From Yersinia nurmii (lineage in GTDB: Bacteria > Pseudomonadota > Gammaproteobacteria > Enterobacterales > Enterobacteriaceae), in contig NZ_CPYD01000008.1 of assembly GCF_001112925.1 (NCBI RefSeq), positions 143,621-207,620 on the forward strand: a stretch of 64,000 bases of DNA, written 5' to 3'. A model generated the notes under the pieces. That model was not told the DNA's origin and ran no database searches. It saw nothing but the letters and a program-made list of their open reading frames with translations. This document shows, in pieces, positions 48,627 to 57,689 of the stretch (within the stretch, counting starts at the first letter, position 1; each line of letters opens with the position of its first letter). Made by a program: the position numbers and the translations under genes.

Positions 48627-50235
48627 TCGACGAATGACGTATCACATTAAATTTATTAGCCAATTTCACCACAGTGATCTGCTTTTCTTATAATCACCGC
48701 ACATTAAATTTTAATGACAAAAAACCAGATAACTCTGCCCACTAAAAACAAATAAACCTCGCCTTGATATTAGGTATTACACCACCTAAGATTAATAGTT
48801 ACACTGGTAAAACAAAATAATAAAAAACCAATAAAAACAAAAGATTAATCAAAAAACCATGGGTGATAAATTTTTGTAATCCCTCGCTTACCCCTGAGGT
48901 TTTAACGCTAAAAATGAAGTGATAACCAAACGACACTCTCAATCTTGTTATGAGTGTTTAAAAATAAAAATATCCGCCTTAAAAAACCAATATTCATAGA
49001 TCTTCGATTACCAATAGGAAATGAATATAGCCAGTCAAGAATAGGATTATTCCTATAATAAATAGGGCTTTTAATTCGGAAAAAACCATACGTCAATAAC
49101 ACATGTTATTATCATGTTAAGTTTTATTAGTTACATTTACCCACTTATAAATAATAAATACTCATTTTCTATTCATTCCATTATCACGACATTAGCGTCG
49201 GTCAAAAGCAAATCAAATAGCATAAAACTCCGACGTAAGCGTCTAATTAAAATATATAAACTAAATAATGAAGATTTATTTTCCATAAATTCATTTTAGC
49301 CAATCTGTACAAAAAACAAACTAATTTTTAGTTATCAAGATTTACATCACCAATATTTAGTCATGAGTTATTCATTTAAACATCACTTATTTGATGGTAA
49401 AAAGTAAATTAAATTATTTTCCACCTATTTTTTATTTACAAAAAAGAAAATAAAAAACCGATAACACAGATATCGTGATGGCTTGTTAATTTTTTTACTT
49501 TTTATTTTGTATAGATTATTAGCATTTTTTAATGAATTATCTATCTTTTCACAAAGCCACCCAATCACTACACTTTTAGCCGGTCAAACCTCTATTTTTC
49601 TCTGAACTAATAACCGATATAAAGATAGCAGAGACAGAATATAATGTTATTCCGCTAGCTTCTGATATGTCATCAGTCAGTCTTATTTACAGTACGAACT
49701 TCATACTGCCAAGTTATTGTCCTACCCACAAAAAGACAGCATTAAAAATGCAAACCTGCATCGACAATGCTCGCCACATCAACCCTCACAGATCCAGCTA
49801 CAGCGCCACTTCTGCACTCGTTCTAGTATGTCATTTCTGATCGTACCAACACATGAATTAAGCATGTGTGGTATGACTGCTAAGAGTCGCCTTATTAACA
49901 GAGCAGTAGATCCGATGCTGTCCCCATGTCGGTGATTATTTAACCAACAAGGAAAACAACACAGTTTCGGATTATTTAACGTGGCTGGGTTGAATGATAA
50001 TAATAATGGTTTCTACATTCTGAGATTTATGATTTGAATGAGGAATATATAATTGTGTTTATCACGGCTATAAACGGGTGCTCAGTTACTCCTAGCTTGC
50101 CGTTACGAGATAAGTAGATAAAGTGCATGTTGGGCTATTGTGACCGTCAGAATCCACTACAAGGCAGATTGAGTCCTCTCAAACAAGTTTGTCAGGTTGC
50201 CAGAAGCCAGCCATAGGTTAGGAAAGCGACAAAGC
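48627..50235. other. long AT-rich region with no recognisable gene
   Basis: Roughly 1.6 kb (1.9 kb counting from arcD to the next gene). Only short open frames without ribosome sites are present, and their translations (Lys, Asn, Ile and Ser-rich) look random. The left part, up to about 49600, is strongly AT-rich; the right part (49680-50220) has a more ordinary composition but no protein or RNA I recognise. Confidence 0.6.
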
Positions 50236-50262
50236 AAAACGGCTCCAATAAGGAGCCGTTTT
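50236..50262 (-). terminator. terminator after the O-antigen ligase gene
   Basis: AAAACGGCTCC and GGAGCCGTTTT form an 11-bp stem with loop AATAA and a terminal T run on the minus strand, 24 bases past the stop. Confidence 0.9.
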
Positions 50263-50285
50263 ATCATCGGTCAGCCAAGGTTAAC

Positions 50286-51533
50286 CTATAGCGTCTGAGG
50301 CATATTCTGCTTCGCGGATACCGAATATCCCGCCAGTATCGCAGCCAGTATCATAAACAGATGGCCTTCTGAATAATCTAGCAGGAATGAGTTAAAGAAA
50401 TTACAGGCCATATAGCTACAGAGTAATGCCAGCAGCAAATTGCGTAACTTCGGATCCTGCTGCCAGGCCGCACGGAAACAGCACACTATCCAGGCCAGAA
50501 ATATCACCAGTCCCAAAATACCTGACTGAATAGTTTCCAGCAGATATTGGTTATGCGGGTTATTGATCTTATAGCCAGTTTCCGGGTTGGAATAGAAGAA
50601 ACCGCCCGCACCGTTGCCCATAATAGGCGCCTGCTTAATCAGTCGTGCAGCTTCCATAGCAAAAGCGGAACGCTGCCCCATAGAAGAGTTACAAGCCTGA
50701 TATTCATCGCCGGAAGTTGATGCCATGCACGCTTTAATTTCATTAACGCCCAGCATAATACGGTCAGTTGCTCGGTTAGGAACCAGCGCGATAATAGCAA
50801 ATGCGATAATACCTAAAGCCACCAGACCAAGACGTTGACGGTTTCCTAATGAGAAAAATAGCCAAGATCCTAACCCTACCACCAGCGCCACATAACCGGT
50901 ACGACCCAGCACTAAAAACAGCACGCTATAGCAAGCACCGGCAACCAGAACGCCATATCCCAAACGCTTCCAACCGCTGCTTTTAAACGCCAGCATCAGC
51001 CACAATACCGCCGCTAATGCCATAAAAAAGTTTTGGGTAATTTGAAGTTTAAAAATCGTCGGATTCGCCGGATCAATAGCGCCTAACGGTACGTGCAATA
51101 CGCCAACCAATAGTGACCCTGCCAGTATAACCGCGTTTGCCAACAGGAAACCGGCGCCAAATAGCTTAATCAGACGATTCTGATGCAGGAAAAATAAAGC
51201 CAGCGGTAGAACATACAGCAGCTTCTTCATTTTACCCACCATCTCAGAACCGTAATCGTTATGATGGAACAATAACGATGCCGCCAGCAGCAAGAACATC
51301 ACCGCTGGTAAATAAACAATTGGGTTGGTTGCCAGCGCTTTGAATTGCAGCCTGTCGCGCTGAATAATCAAACAAATAATAATTAGAACCAACGCAATAT
51401 TCACGAAAGAGGTGGCAGTTGGCAGAGCTACACCTAGCAGAAAAGCAGCAAAACCGGCCAGTAAACCGCTTAAGCGATTGGCCAAAGATATTTCCGGGGA
51501 GCGAACCTCCGGAGAATTTGATGTTGTCGTCAT
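50286..51533 (-). CDS. waaL: WaaL-type O-antigen ligase
   Basis: The 415-residue integral membrane protein has about twelve hydrophobic helices and one large periplasmic loop (about 245-330). The loop contains ACNSSMGQRSAF and the conserved NPHNQYLLETIQSG motif of the Wzy_C/WaaL family. The ligase joins undecaprenyl-linked O-antigen to the lipid A core. It follows a core heptosyltransferase gene by 48 bases, which favours a ligase over an O-antigen polymerase. GAGAG precedes the ATG. Confidence 0.85.
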   Translation of the reverse strand: MTTTSNSPEVRSPEISLANRLSGLLAGFAAFLLGVALPTATSFVNIALVLIIICLIIQRDRLQFKALATNPIVYLPAVMFLLLAASLLFHHNDYGSEMVGKMKKLLYVLPLALFFLHQNRLIKLFGAGFLLANAVILAGSLLVGVLHVPLGAIDPANPTIFKLQITQNFFMALAAVLWLMLAFKSSGWKRLGYGVLVAGACYSVLFLVLGRTGYVALVVGLGSWLFFSLGNRQRLGLVALGIIAFAIIALVPNRATDRIMLGVNEIKACMASTSGDEYQACNSSMGQRSAFAMEAARLIKQAPIMGNGAGGFFYSNPETGYKINNPHNQYLLETIQSGILGLVIFLAWIVCCFRAAWQQDPKLRNLLLALLCSYMACNFFNSFLLDYSEGHLFMILAAILAGYSVSAKQNMPQTL

Positions 51534-51581
51534 GGTACTCTCAATTCAGACTGGTTAAGGGGAGAATGAATGACCAATGAA

Positions 51582-52748
51582 TTAATGATCTGAGCCGTTA
51601 AGCCAGGCATCAACCGCAATTTTCACTTCATTCACCGGAATAGCGTCCAGATAACGCTCGGTTGTCTCTGTATCAATTTCATTTGGCTGAGGAAGCGTCC
51701 GATAGTTCCCTGCCCATATCAATGTATGTGGTGCCTGCCAAGGATACCACTGTTGCAGATTACTTGGGCCAAACAGCACCACGGCTGGCGTTTGCAGAGC
51801 TGCAGCCATATGCATCGCTACCGAATCTACCCCAATAAATAGTTTTGCCTGATCAATAAATACTGCTAATTCAGGTAAATCCAACGTCCCCGCCAGATTG
51901 ATAATCTTCTCAGGCTGCGCGCAGCCGCCAATAATTTCGGCAATATAATCCAACTCGGCGGAGTCTCGTCCCCCCGTCAGTAAGATCTTATGACCTTGCT
52001 GAGTCAGTGAATCGATCAATTGGCTGAAATTACTGGCAGACCATGTTTTGAATCGCCAACGGGCAGAAGGTTGAATCAGCACATAGCTATCAAGTTCATT
52101 CTGCTGGCGGATCGCAATGACGCGATCGATATTAGCCTGACTGAATGCCATCGTGACTTGAGTACTGATATTCTCAATCCCAAGTGGCTCAAGAATAGCC
52201 AGATTATTTAATACCGTATGCTGTTCTTCTGCCTGCGGAATATCCACCAATTGGGAATGACAGTAGCGCCACAGCCCATTATCCCGTTTAGGAAAACGAA
52301 TACCGATACTGAATTTAGGCTGTAATAAACGACAATAAACACCGGCGCGCCATTGATCGGATAAATTGAGGATCAGATCATATCGCTGTTTTTTCAGATC
52401 GCTAAACAGCGCTTTTTCGCCACAAATTTGTGCCTTGAGGCCAGCGTGTTTTAAATTTCGATCGACGATATAAGCATGATTAACTGTGCTATTTGCCGCC
52501 AGCATCGCTTCCGTTCCGCCATAAAGCAGTACATCTATCAACGCATTCGGATAGTTTTCTCGCAGCGTATTTAACAAAGGAGTGATTAAAAGAACATCAC
52601 CAAAATGCCGCAGCTTGATAACTAGGATACGTTGAACACTTTCTTTATTCCGGACAACACCGGGAAGTGTTGACGAAGATAATGAGGTTGAACGTTGCCC
52701 ATCGAGGGATTGTGTCTTATTTGACGTATTCATCATGGGATGCGCCAT
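51582..52748 (-). CDS. waaQ: WaaQ-like LPS heptosyltransferase III (GT9)
   Basis: The product belongs to glycosyltransferase family 9 and closely follows WaaQ: RILVIKLRHFGDVLLITPLLN, then DLILNLSDQWR, LIQPSARWRFKTW and the ADP-heptose site FIGVDSVAMHMAAAL. It adds a heptose branch to the inner LPS core. About 40 unconserved Ser/Thr-rich residues precede the fold. Start uncertain: the first ATG is at 52748, others are at 52736 and 52733, and none has a clear ribosome site. Divergent from cscB. Confidence 0.88.
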   Translation of the reverse strand: MAHPMMNTSNKTQSLDGQRSTSLSSSTLPGVVRNKESVQRILVIKLRHFGDVLLITPLLNTLRENYPNALIDVLLYGGTEAMLAANSTVNHAYIVDRNLKHAGLKAQICGEKALFSDLKKQRYDLILNLSDQWRAGVYCRLLQPKFSIGIRFPKRDNGLWRYCHSQLVDIPQAEEQHTVLNNLAILEPLGIENISTQVTMAFSQANIDRVIAIRQQNELDSYVLIQPSARWRFKTWSASNFSQLIDSLTQQGHKILLTGGRDSAELDYIAEIIGGCAQPEKIINLAGTLDLPELAVFIDQAKLFIGVDSVAMHMAAALQTPAVVLFGPSNLQQWYPWQAPHTLIWAGNYRTLPQPNEIDTETTERYLDAIPVNEVKIAVDAWLNGSDH

Positions 52749-52902
52749 TCTAGGCAACAAAAGATAAGGGCAATTATGCTATATCAGCCATTTACCCTAT
52801 GGCAATCGTTTTTGCATATCAATATGTTAACAATCATAGTCAAAACAAATCAATATCCCCTTTTCCTGTATTCCACGGCTTTCTTTTCCACCAATATATT
52901 TA

Positions 52903-52918
52903 TGGAATCTAGCTCACA
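52903..52918. promoter_or_regulatory. possible CRP site before cscB
   Basis: TGGAATCTAGCTCACA has one perfect half (TCACA) and a weak half. Plausible for a catabolite-controlled sugar operon. Confidence 0.35.
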
Positions 52919-52927
52919 ACTCAGCAA

Positions 52928-52941
52928 TGTTAACGTTAACA
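52928..52941. promoter_or_regulatory. upstream csc operator
   Basis: TGTTAACGTTAACA is a perfect palindrome with the CG centre typical of LacI-family operators; the core GTTAACGTTAAC recurs 64 bp downstream. Probable CscR site. Confidence 0.7.
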
Positions 52942-52992
52942 TATGTGATTAACATCGCAAATGAAGAAGACGCTAGCTTCTCATGATAAAAA

Positions 52993-53004
52993 GTTAACGT
53001 TAAC
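52993..53004. promoter_or_regulatory. downstream csc operator
   Basis: A second exact copy of GTTAACGTTAAC, ending 33 bases before the cscB start. The two centres are 64 bp apart, near six helical turns, suiting looping by a tetrameric repressor. Confidence 0.7.
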
Positions 53005-53037
53005 AATAGTGCCATACAAAGCCATCAGGGTACCGCT

Positions 53038-54279
53038 ATGAAAGGCAACATACGTAACCAATATCTGATTTTGAGTGGACTGCTGTTTACCTTTTTCTTC
53101 ACTTGGTCTTCAGCATTCTCTCTATTTTCCATATGGTTAAATCAAAGCGTCGGTTTAAAAGGCGCAGAAACGGGCACTACATTTTCAGCCATAGCGCTCA
53201 CTGCGTTATGCGCCCAACCGCTATACGGCTTTATTCAGGACAAATTAGGGCTACGAAAAAATCTACTGTGGGCAATTGGCGGCTTATTACTTCTCAGCGG
53301 CCCCTTCTTCATCTTTCTCTATGCTCCGCTATTGCGACTCAACATGCTGGCTGGCGCAATTGTGGGTGGATTATATGTAGGAGCCACTTTCTTCGCGGGC
53401 ATCGGTGCTCTGGAATCCTATACCGAACGCGTTAGCCGTATTGTTGGCTTTGAATTTGGCAAAGCACGCATGTGGGGATCTTTAGGCTGGGCCTGCGCCA
53501 CTTTCTTCGCCGGAATGTTGTTTAACATTAATCCTAATATCAATTTTTGGATGGCATCCTCATCGGCGGTGGTATTTCTGCTGCTATTGCTCTGCCTGCG
53601 GGAAGTTAAAACCGATGCCCTCAATCAGTTGGAATATGGCAAATCTAGCGCATTAACCCTATCAGATGCTTTGGGGCTGCTTAGCACGCAACGTTTTTGG
53701 GCTTTGGTTGTATTTGTGATGGGCGTCAGTATTTATAACGTTTATGACCAACAATTCCCGGTCTATTTCTCTTCTCTATTTTCAGATCCGCGCCGCGGCA
53801 ATGAAATGTACGGTTTTCTAAATTCACTACAGGTATTCCTGGAAGCGGGCGGCATGTTTTTAGCTCCCTTCTTGGTTAATCGCATTGGTGCCAAACAAGG
53901 TCTGCTACTAAGCGGTATGATCATGTCTCTGCGAATTATCGGTTCAGGGTTAGCTGATGACGCCGTCACCATTTCCCTGATGAAACTGCTACACGCCGTT
54001 GAACTGCCGATCCTATTGATCGCCATGTTCAAATACATCACCAGCCAGTTCGATCCACGCCTATCCGCCACTTTGTATCTGGTGGGTTTCCAATTTGTCA
54101 CTCAGGTTTGCGCCAGCGTGTTGTCGCCATTGGCCGGACACAGTTATGACCTACGCGGCTTCGCTGCTACTTACATGATCATGGGCGGCATGGTGTTGGG
54201 CCTCACTCTGCTTTCCTGCTTTCTGTTACGTGCTACTCCCCGAAGCCAGCACTTACCTCTTAACTTAACAATCAAGTGA
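53038..54279 (+). CDS. cscB: CscB: sucrose-H+ symporter (LacY family)
   Basis: The 413-residue major-facilitator protein belongs to the oligosaccharide-H+ symporters (LacY, RafB, CscB). It has twelve predicted helices and the conserved GFEFGKARMWGSLGWA segment around the LacY Arg144 site, with the helix-4 acidic residue in GALESYTERV. It imports sucrose without phosphorylation. AGGG precedes the ATG; the stop touches the cscA start. Operators upstream and neighbouring CscA/CscR support sucrose as substrate. Confidence 0.93.
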   Translation: MKGNIRNQYLILSGLLFTFFFTWSSAFSLFSIWLNQSVGLKGAETGTTFSAIALTALCAQPLYGFIQDKLGLRKNLLWAIGGLLLLSGPFFIFLYAPLLRLNMLAGAIVGGLYVGATFFAGIGALESYTERVSRIVGFEFGKARMWGSLGWACATFFAGMLFNINPNINFWMASSSAVVFLLLLLCLREVKTDALNQLEYGKSSALTLSDALGLLSTQRFWALVVFVMGVSIYNVYDQQFPVYFSSLFSDPRRGNEMYGFLNSLQVFLEAGGMFLAPFLVNRIGAKQGLLLSGMIMSLRIIGSGLADDAVTISLMKLLHAVELPILLIAMFKYITSQFDPRLSATLYLVGFQFVTQVCASVLSPLAGHSYDLRGFAATYMIMGGMVLGLTLLSCFLLRATPRSQHLPLNLTIK

Positions 54280-55746
54280 ATGATTATGACAACGCAACTG
54301 GATCGCGCTAACCATGCGCTGCAACAATTAATTCCTCAGGTCGGGGACGCTTTCTACCCCAATTATCATCTGGCTCCTCCCGCAGGTTGGATGAATGATC
54401 CCAACGGACTGATTTACCACAACGGCCTTTATCACGCCTTCTACCAGCATCATCCCTATGACGAAAACTGGGGGCCCATGCACTGGGGACACGCCACCAG
54501 TACCGATATGGTGAATTGGCAACACCAGCCGATCGCTTTGACACCGGCCGATGAGTGGGATAAAGACGGCTGTTTCAGCGGCTGCGCGGTAGATGATAAT
54601 GGCACGCTGACCCTAATTTATACCGGTCACGTTTGGCTCAATCAGCCGGGAGATGATGGTGCTATTCGCGAAGTACAATGTCTGGCAACCAGTCAGGATG
54701 GAATCAATTTTGAAAAACAAGGCGTTATCCTGACTCCGCCGAACGGCATCATGCATTTTCGCGATCCTAAGGTATGGAAACAAGACGGCGTTTGGTGGAT
54801 GGTGATTGGTGCGCGAGATCATGTCGATTGCGGACAAGTGCTGCTATACCGCGGCGAAACGCTGCACCAATGGATTTTCCAGCAGGTTCTAGCCAAAGCG
54901 GGGACCGGCGAGGGCTACATGTGGGAATGCCCAGACTTCTTCACGCTGGGAGAAGAACAGATTTTGATGTTTTCCCCGCAAGGCATAAAAGCCGAAGGCT
55001 ACCGTTTTCGTAATCTGTTCCAAAGCGGTTATTTACGCGGTTCTTGGCAGCCCGGCACGGCCTTTAAACGTGCCCAACCTTTTGTCGAGCTGGACCAAGG
55101 ACACGATTTTTATGCACCGCAATCATTCACAGCCAAAGATGGTCGTCGAATTGTTATTGGATGGATGGATATGTGGGAATCCAATATGCCTTCTAAAGCG
55201 GAATATTGGGCCGGTTGCCTGACTTTACCGCGAGAATTAAGTATTAAAGATAACGGGCAGTTATGGATGCAGCCCATATTTGAGCTGGAAACGCTGCGTC
55301 GCCAGCACGTAGAGTTAGAAAGGTTGCCATTAGAAAACATCACCCGACAAATTGTCGACGAGGCCAGCGCACTGGAAATACAGTTGCGATGGAATCTCAA
55401 CGATAGCAACGCCGAACGCTTCGGCCTACGTTTGGGGGGAGTTGAGGCCGCAGATGAAGGCGTATCCGTCTTTATCGACAGTCAGGCTCAACGGTTGATC
55501 CTCAATCGCCATTATCCGCAGCACCGTCTTTCCGGCTATCGCAGCGTCAAAATCCCCGCTGACAACACCTTATCATTGAGAATATTTATCGATAAATCAT
55601 CAATAGAGGTGTTTGTAAATGATGGTGAAGCGAGCCTGACCAGTCGCATTTATCCAAGTAAAGGCCTACGCCAGCTTTCACTTTTTGCAGATAATGGTCA
55701 GGCCATGCTTGAGAGTGGGCAATACTGGACGCTAAAAGCAGGCTGA
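54280..55746 (+). CDS. cscA: CscA: sucrose hydrolase / invertase (GH32)
   Basis: The 488-residue GH32 enzyme is very like E. coli CscA. Catalytic residues are Asp40 in WMNDPNG, the Asp in FRDPKVW and Glu216 in YMWECPDFF, with a C-terminal beta-sandwich. It hydrolyses unphosphorylated sucrose in the cytoplasm. There is no signal peptide. It begins immediately after the cscB stop (TGAATG); a second ATG lies two codons on. It is distinct from ScrB, which acts on sucrose 6-phosphate. Confidence 0.95.
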   Translation: MIMTTQLDRANHALQQLIPQVGDAFYPNYHLAPPAGWMNDPNGLIYHNGLYHAFYQHHPYDENWGPMHWGHATSTDMVNWQHQPIALTPADEWDKDGCFSGCAVDDNGTLTLIYTGHVWLNQPGDDGAIREVQCLATSQDGINFEKQGVILTPPNGIMHFRDPKVWKQDGVWWMVIGARDHVDCGQVLLYRGETLHQWIFQQVLAKAGTGEGYMWECPDFFTLGEEQILMFSPQGIKAEGYRFRNLFQSGYLRGSWQPGTAFKRAQPFVELDQGHDFYAPQSFTAKDGRRIVIGWMDMWESNMPSKAEYWAGCLTLPRELSIKDNGQLWMQPIFELETLRRQHVELERLPLENITRQIVDEASALEIQLRWNLNDSNAERFGLRLGGVEAADEGVSVFIDSQAQRLILNRHYPQHRLSGYRSVKIPADNTLSLRIFIDKSSIEVFVNDGEASLTSRIYPSKGLRQLSLFADNGQAMLESGQYWTLKAG

Positions 55747-55765
55747 AAAATTTAGGATTAAACGG

Positions 55766-55784
55766 CTGCGGATGAATACCGCAG
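55766..55784. terminator. hairpin between convergent cscA and cscR
   Basis: CTGCGG and CCGCAG form a 6-bp stem with a 7-base loop, followed on the + strand by TCGGTTTAATT. A modest terminator candidate. Confidence 0.5.
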
Positions 55785-55801
55785 TCGGTTTAATTGGAAA
55801 A

Positions 55802-56797
55802 TCAGAGAGAAGATCTTTCTAGCAGAGGACACGGAATTTTATGAATTTCGCTATCTGTTCTGCCTTGGATTAAATGCAAAGCTGCGGCACGGCCGATTTC
55901 ATCATGCGGCAATTGCACTGTAGTCAGTGGAGGTAAAAATAGCCCACCGATACCGACCATGTTGTCATAACCTAGTACCCCAACTTGCTGTGGGATTTTA
56001 ATGCCTTTAGCTAATAACACCTGATAAGCGAGAAAAGCGATACGATCATTGCCGCAAACCAGAATATCAAAATCTAGTTTGTCATTAGGACAGTGTGCAT
56101 TTAGCAGTGTAACGACATCCGGGTAATGCTCATCCCCCCAAATCATGTGTTCCTGACGTAAATCACTTAAAGGCAGACCGGCATCCTGCCACGCTTTTTC
56201 AGCACCGGCACGACGTGCCTGAGCGGCGAGCGTATTCTCAGGCAGATAAAAACACAGGGGGCGGCGATACCCACATTCAATCAGTCGTTTTATTGCCTGA
56301 TATTGACCCAAAAAATCGTCAGGAATATAGCTGGCCACATCCGAATTGTCGCTCACACAGTTAGCAAGCACTAACTTCTTATCCATTAATCGCGCTGGGA
56401 TCTGGATGCTGCGTAACCCCATAGTAGTAAAAATAATACCATCTGGACGCTGGGAAAGCAGTTGATTAACGGCACGTTCACTGTCTTCCGCCGAAGTCTG
56501 GTTCACCAGAAAACTATTCCAGCCGCATTCCCGCGCCGTCAGCTCAATCGAAAGCAGCATTTCAACGGAAAATGGCGTCGTGGCCGTATCGAAAGCCAAA
56601 ACTCCTAACGTCGAGGTTTTCGTAGTGTTACCTCGCATTTTCCGTGCAGAAAAATCAGGCACATAATTAAGAGCGTCGATGGCCTGCATCACTCGCTGAT
56701 AGGTTTCAGGCCGCAATTGCTCCGGGTTATTAATCGCCCGAGAAACAGTCATTAATGATACCGAAGCCAATTTAGCCACATCTTTCAGCGAAGCCAT
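55802..56797 (-). CDS. cscR: CscR: LacI-family repressor of the csc genes
   Basis: The 331-residue protein begins with the LacI helix-turn-helix MASLKDVAKLASVSLMTVSRAIN and matches E. coli CscR along its length (DTATTPFSVEMLL, PDGIIFTTMGLR, FDILVCGNDRIAF, LPPLTTVQLPHDEIGR). It should repress cscBA through the paired GTTAACGTTAAC operators and be relieved by sucrose or its products. It is convergent with cscA. Confidence 0.94.
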   Translation of the reverse strand: MASLKDVAKLASVSLMTVSRAINNPEQLRPETYQRVMQAIDALNYVPDFSARKMRGNTTKTSTLGVLAFDTATTPFSVEMLLSIELTARECGWNSFLVNQTSAEDSERAVNQLLSQRPDGIIFTTMGLRSIQIPARLMDKKLVLANCVSDNSDVASYIPDDFLGQYQAIKRLIECGYRRPLCFYLPENTLAAQARRAGAEKAWQDAGLPLSDLRQEHMIWGDEHYPDVVTLLNAHCPNDKLDFDILVCGNDRIAFLAYQVLLAKGIKIPQQVGVLGYDNMVGIGGLFLPPLTTVQLPHDEIGRAAALHLIQGRTDSEIHKIPCPLLERSSL

Positions 56798-57036
56798 AAC
56801 GTCACCTAAATTATGTTGTTGTCATGATCATCCCATAATGTGCCACTCAGGGGTAGATTTCCGATGATTCTCAGTGTGTTTCTATTTTCCAACCCGATAA
56901 GTTATCAGCTTTCGGACAACCTGATATGCGAATTCTAAATCCGTCAATATGCAGTAGAGCCAAAATCAGACGCTCTCCTAAGTTAAATTTTTGCGTTATG
57001 CTGCCCGTGAAGTTAACGACTAACGGTCTAACTAAC

Positions 57037-57100
57037 TGCTTCAGTGCTTCAGTGCTTCAGTGCTTCAGTGCTTCAGTGCTTCAGTGCTTCAGTGCTTCAG
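57037..57100. repeat. eight perfect tandem copies of the octamer TGCTTCAG
   Basis: The unit TGCTTCAG is repeated eight times without a mismatch over 64 bases, ending 39 bases before the yjjA-like start. Perfect arrays of this kind mutate by slipped-strand replication. The array lies in the 5' region, not in the predicted coding part, although one frame through it reads into the gene. Confidence 0.97.
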
Positions 57101-57139
57101 GATCTTGGCTATAGCCCACAATGTGAAATAGGAGTTTCT

Positions 57140-57622
57140 ATGAATAACACTCATCGTCTATTACTGGCTTTGGCCTTTTCCAGCACTCTGGTAACCGCGA
57201 GTGCTCAAGCCAACAGTTTATTCGACTCGGTAAAAAATGCAGCGGACGAATACAGTAAATCGGGGGATAGCTCTTCATCATTATCTTCGCTTACTGGGCT
57301 GCTTAACGGCGGCGATAAGGCACTCAGCGCGAGTACCATGACGAATGCCGCAGGTATTTTGCAATACTGCGTTCAAAATAACGTTTTATCGGCCAATGGC
57401 ACTACGGCAATTAAAGATCAGCTGATGAGTAAATTAGGCATTACCAGTACGGAAAATGCCAAAAGTCAGGACTATCAGGAAGGTCTGGGGGGATTACTGA
57501 AAACCGGCGAAGGTAAAAGTCTGGATCTCAATAATCTGGGCACTGCTCAAATCACTGAAAAAATTAAAACTAAAGCCTGTGATTTAGTACTCCAGCAAGG
57601 TAAATCATTTCTGATAAATTAA
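57140..57622 (+). CDS. yjjA: YjjA-like DUF2501 exported protein
   Basis: The 160-residue precursor has a signal peptide (cut after ASAQA) and the DUF2501 pattern: NSLFDSVKNAA, a Ser/Gly-rich linker, STMTNAAGILQYCVQNN, KLGITSTE, GLGGLLKTGEG and TKACDLVLQQGKSF. Two Cys could form a disulphide. AGGAG lies six bases before the ATG. The frame is open upstream to 57044 through the octamer array, but the ribosome site and signal peptide favour 57140. Function unknown; E. coli YjjA is reported as a stress-related periplasmic protein, as far as I recall. Confidence 0.9.
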   Translation: MNNTHRLLLALAFSSTLVTASAQANSLFDSVKNAADEYSKSGDSSSSLSSLTGLLNGGDKALSASTMTNAAGILQYCVQNNVLSANGTTAIKDQLMSKLGITSTENAKSQDYQEGLGGLLKTGEGKSLDLNNLGTAQITEKIKTKACDLVLQQGKSFLIN

Positions 57623-57638
57623 TCTGGATAAATTATGA

Positions 57639-57666
57639 ATGCAGCCTCTTCTGGCTGCATCTTTTC
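57639..57666 (+). terminator. terminator after the yjjA-like gene
   Basis: ATGCAGCC and GGCTGCAT form an 8-bp stem with a 6-base loop, followed by CTTTTC. It lies between convergent genes and may also end the fimbrial transcript. Confidence 0.75.
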
Positions 57667-57689
57667 AGTTTTCACTTGCCTGCCCTAAC

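Noticed and set aside
48908..49299. Short open frames on both strands in the AT-rich region as possible small genes
   Set aside because: They lack ribosome sites, have random-looking Lys/Asn/Ile/Ser-rich translations and match no family I know.
49717..49935. A 72-codon frame as a gene or transposase fragment
   Set aside because: No motif or ribosome site; the translation does not resemble a known transposase in any frame I read.
57037..57100. The octamer array as a CRISPR or coding repeat
   Set aside because: There are no spacers and the unit is only 8 bp; the coding reading is upstream of a well-supported start.
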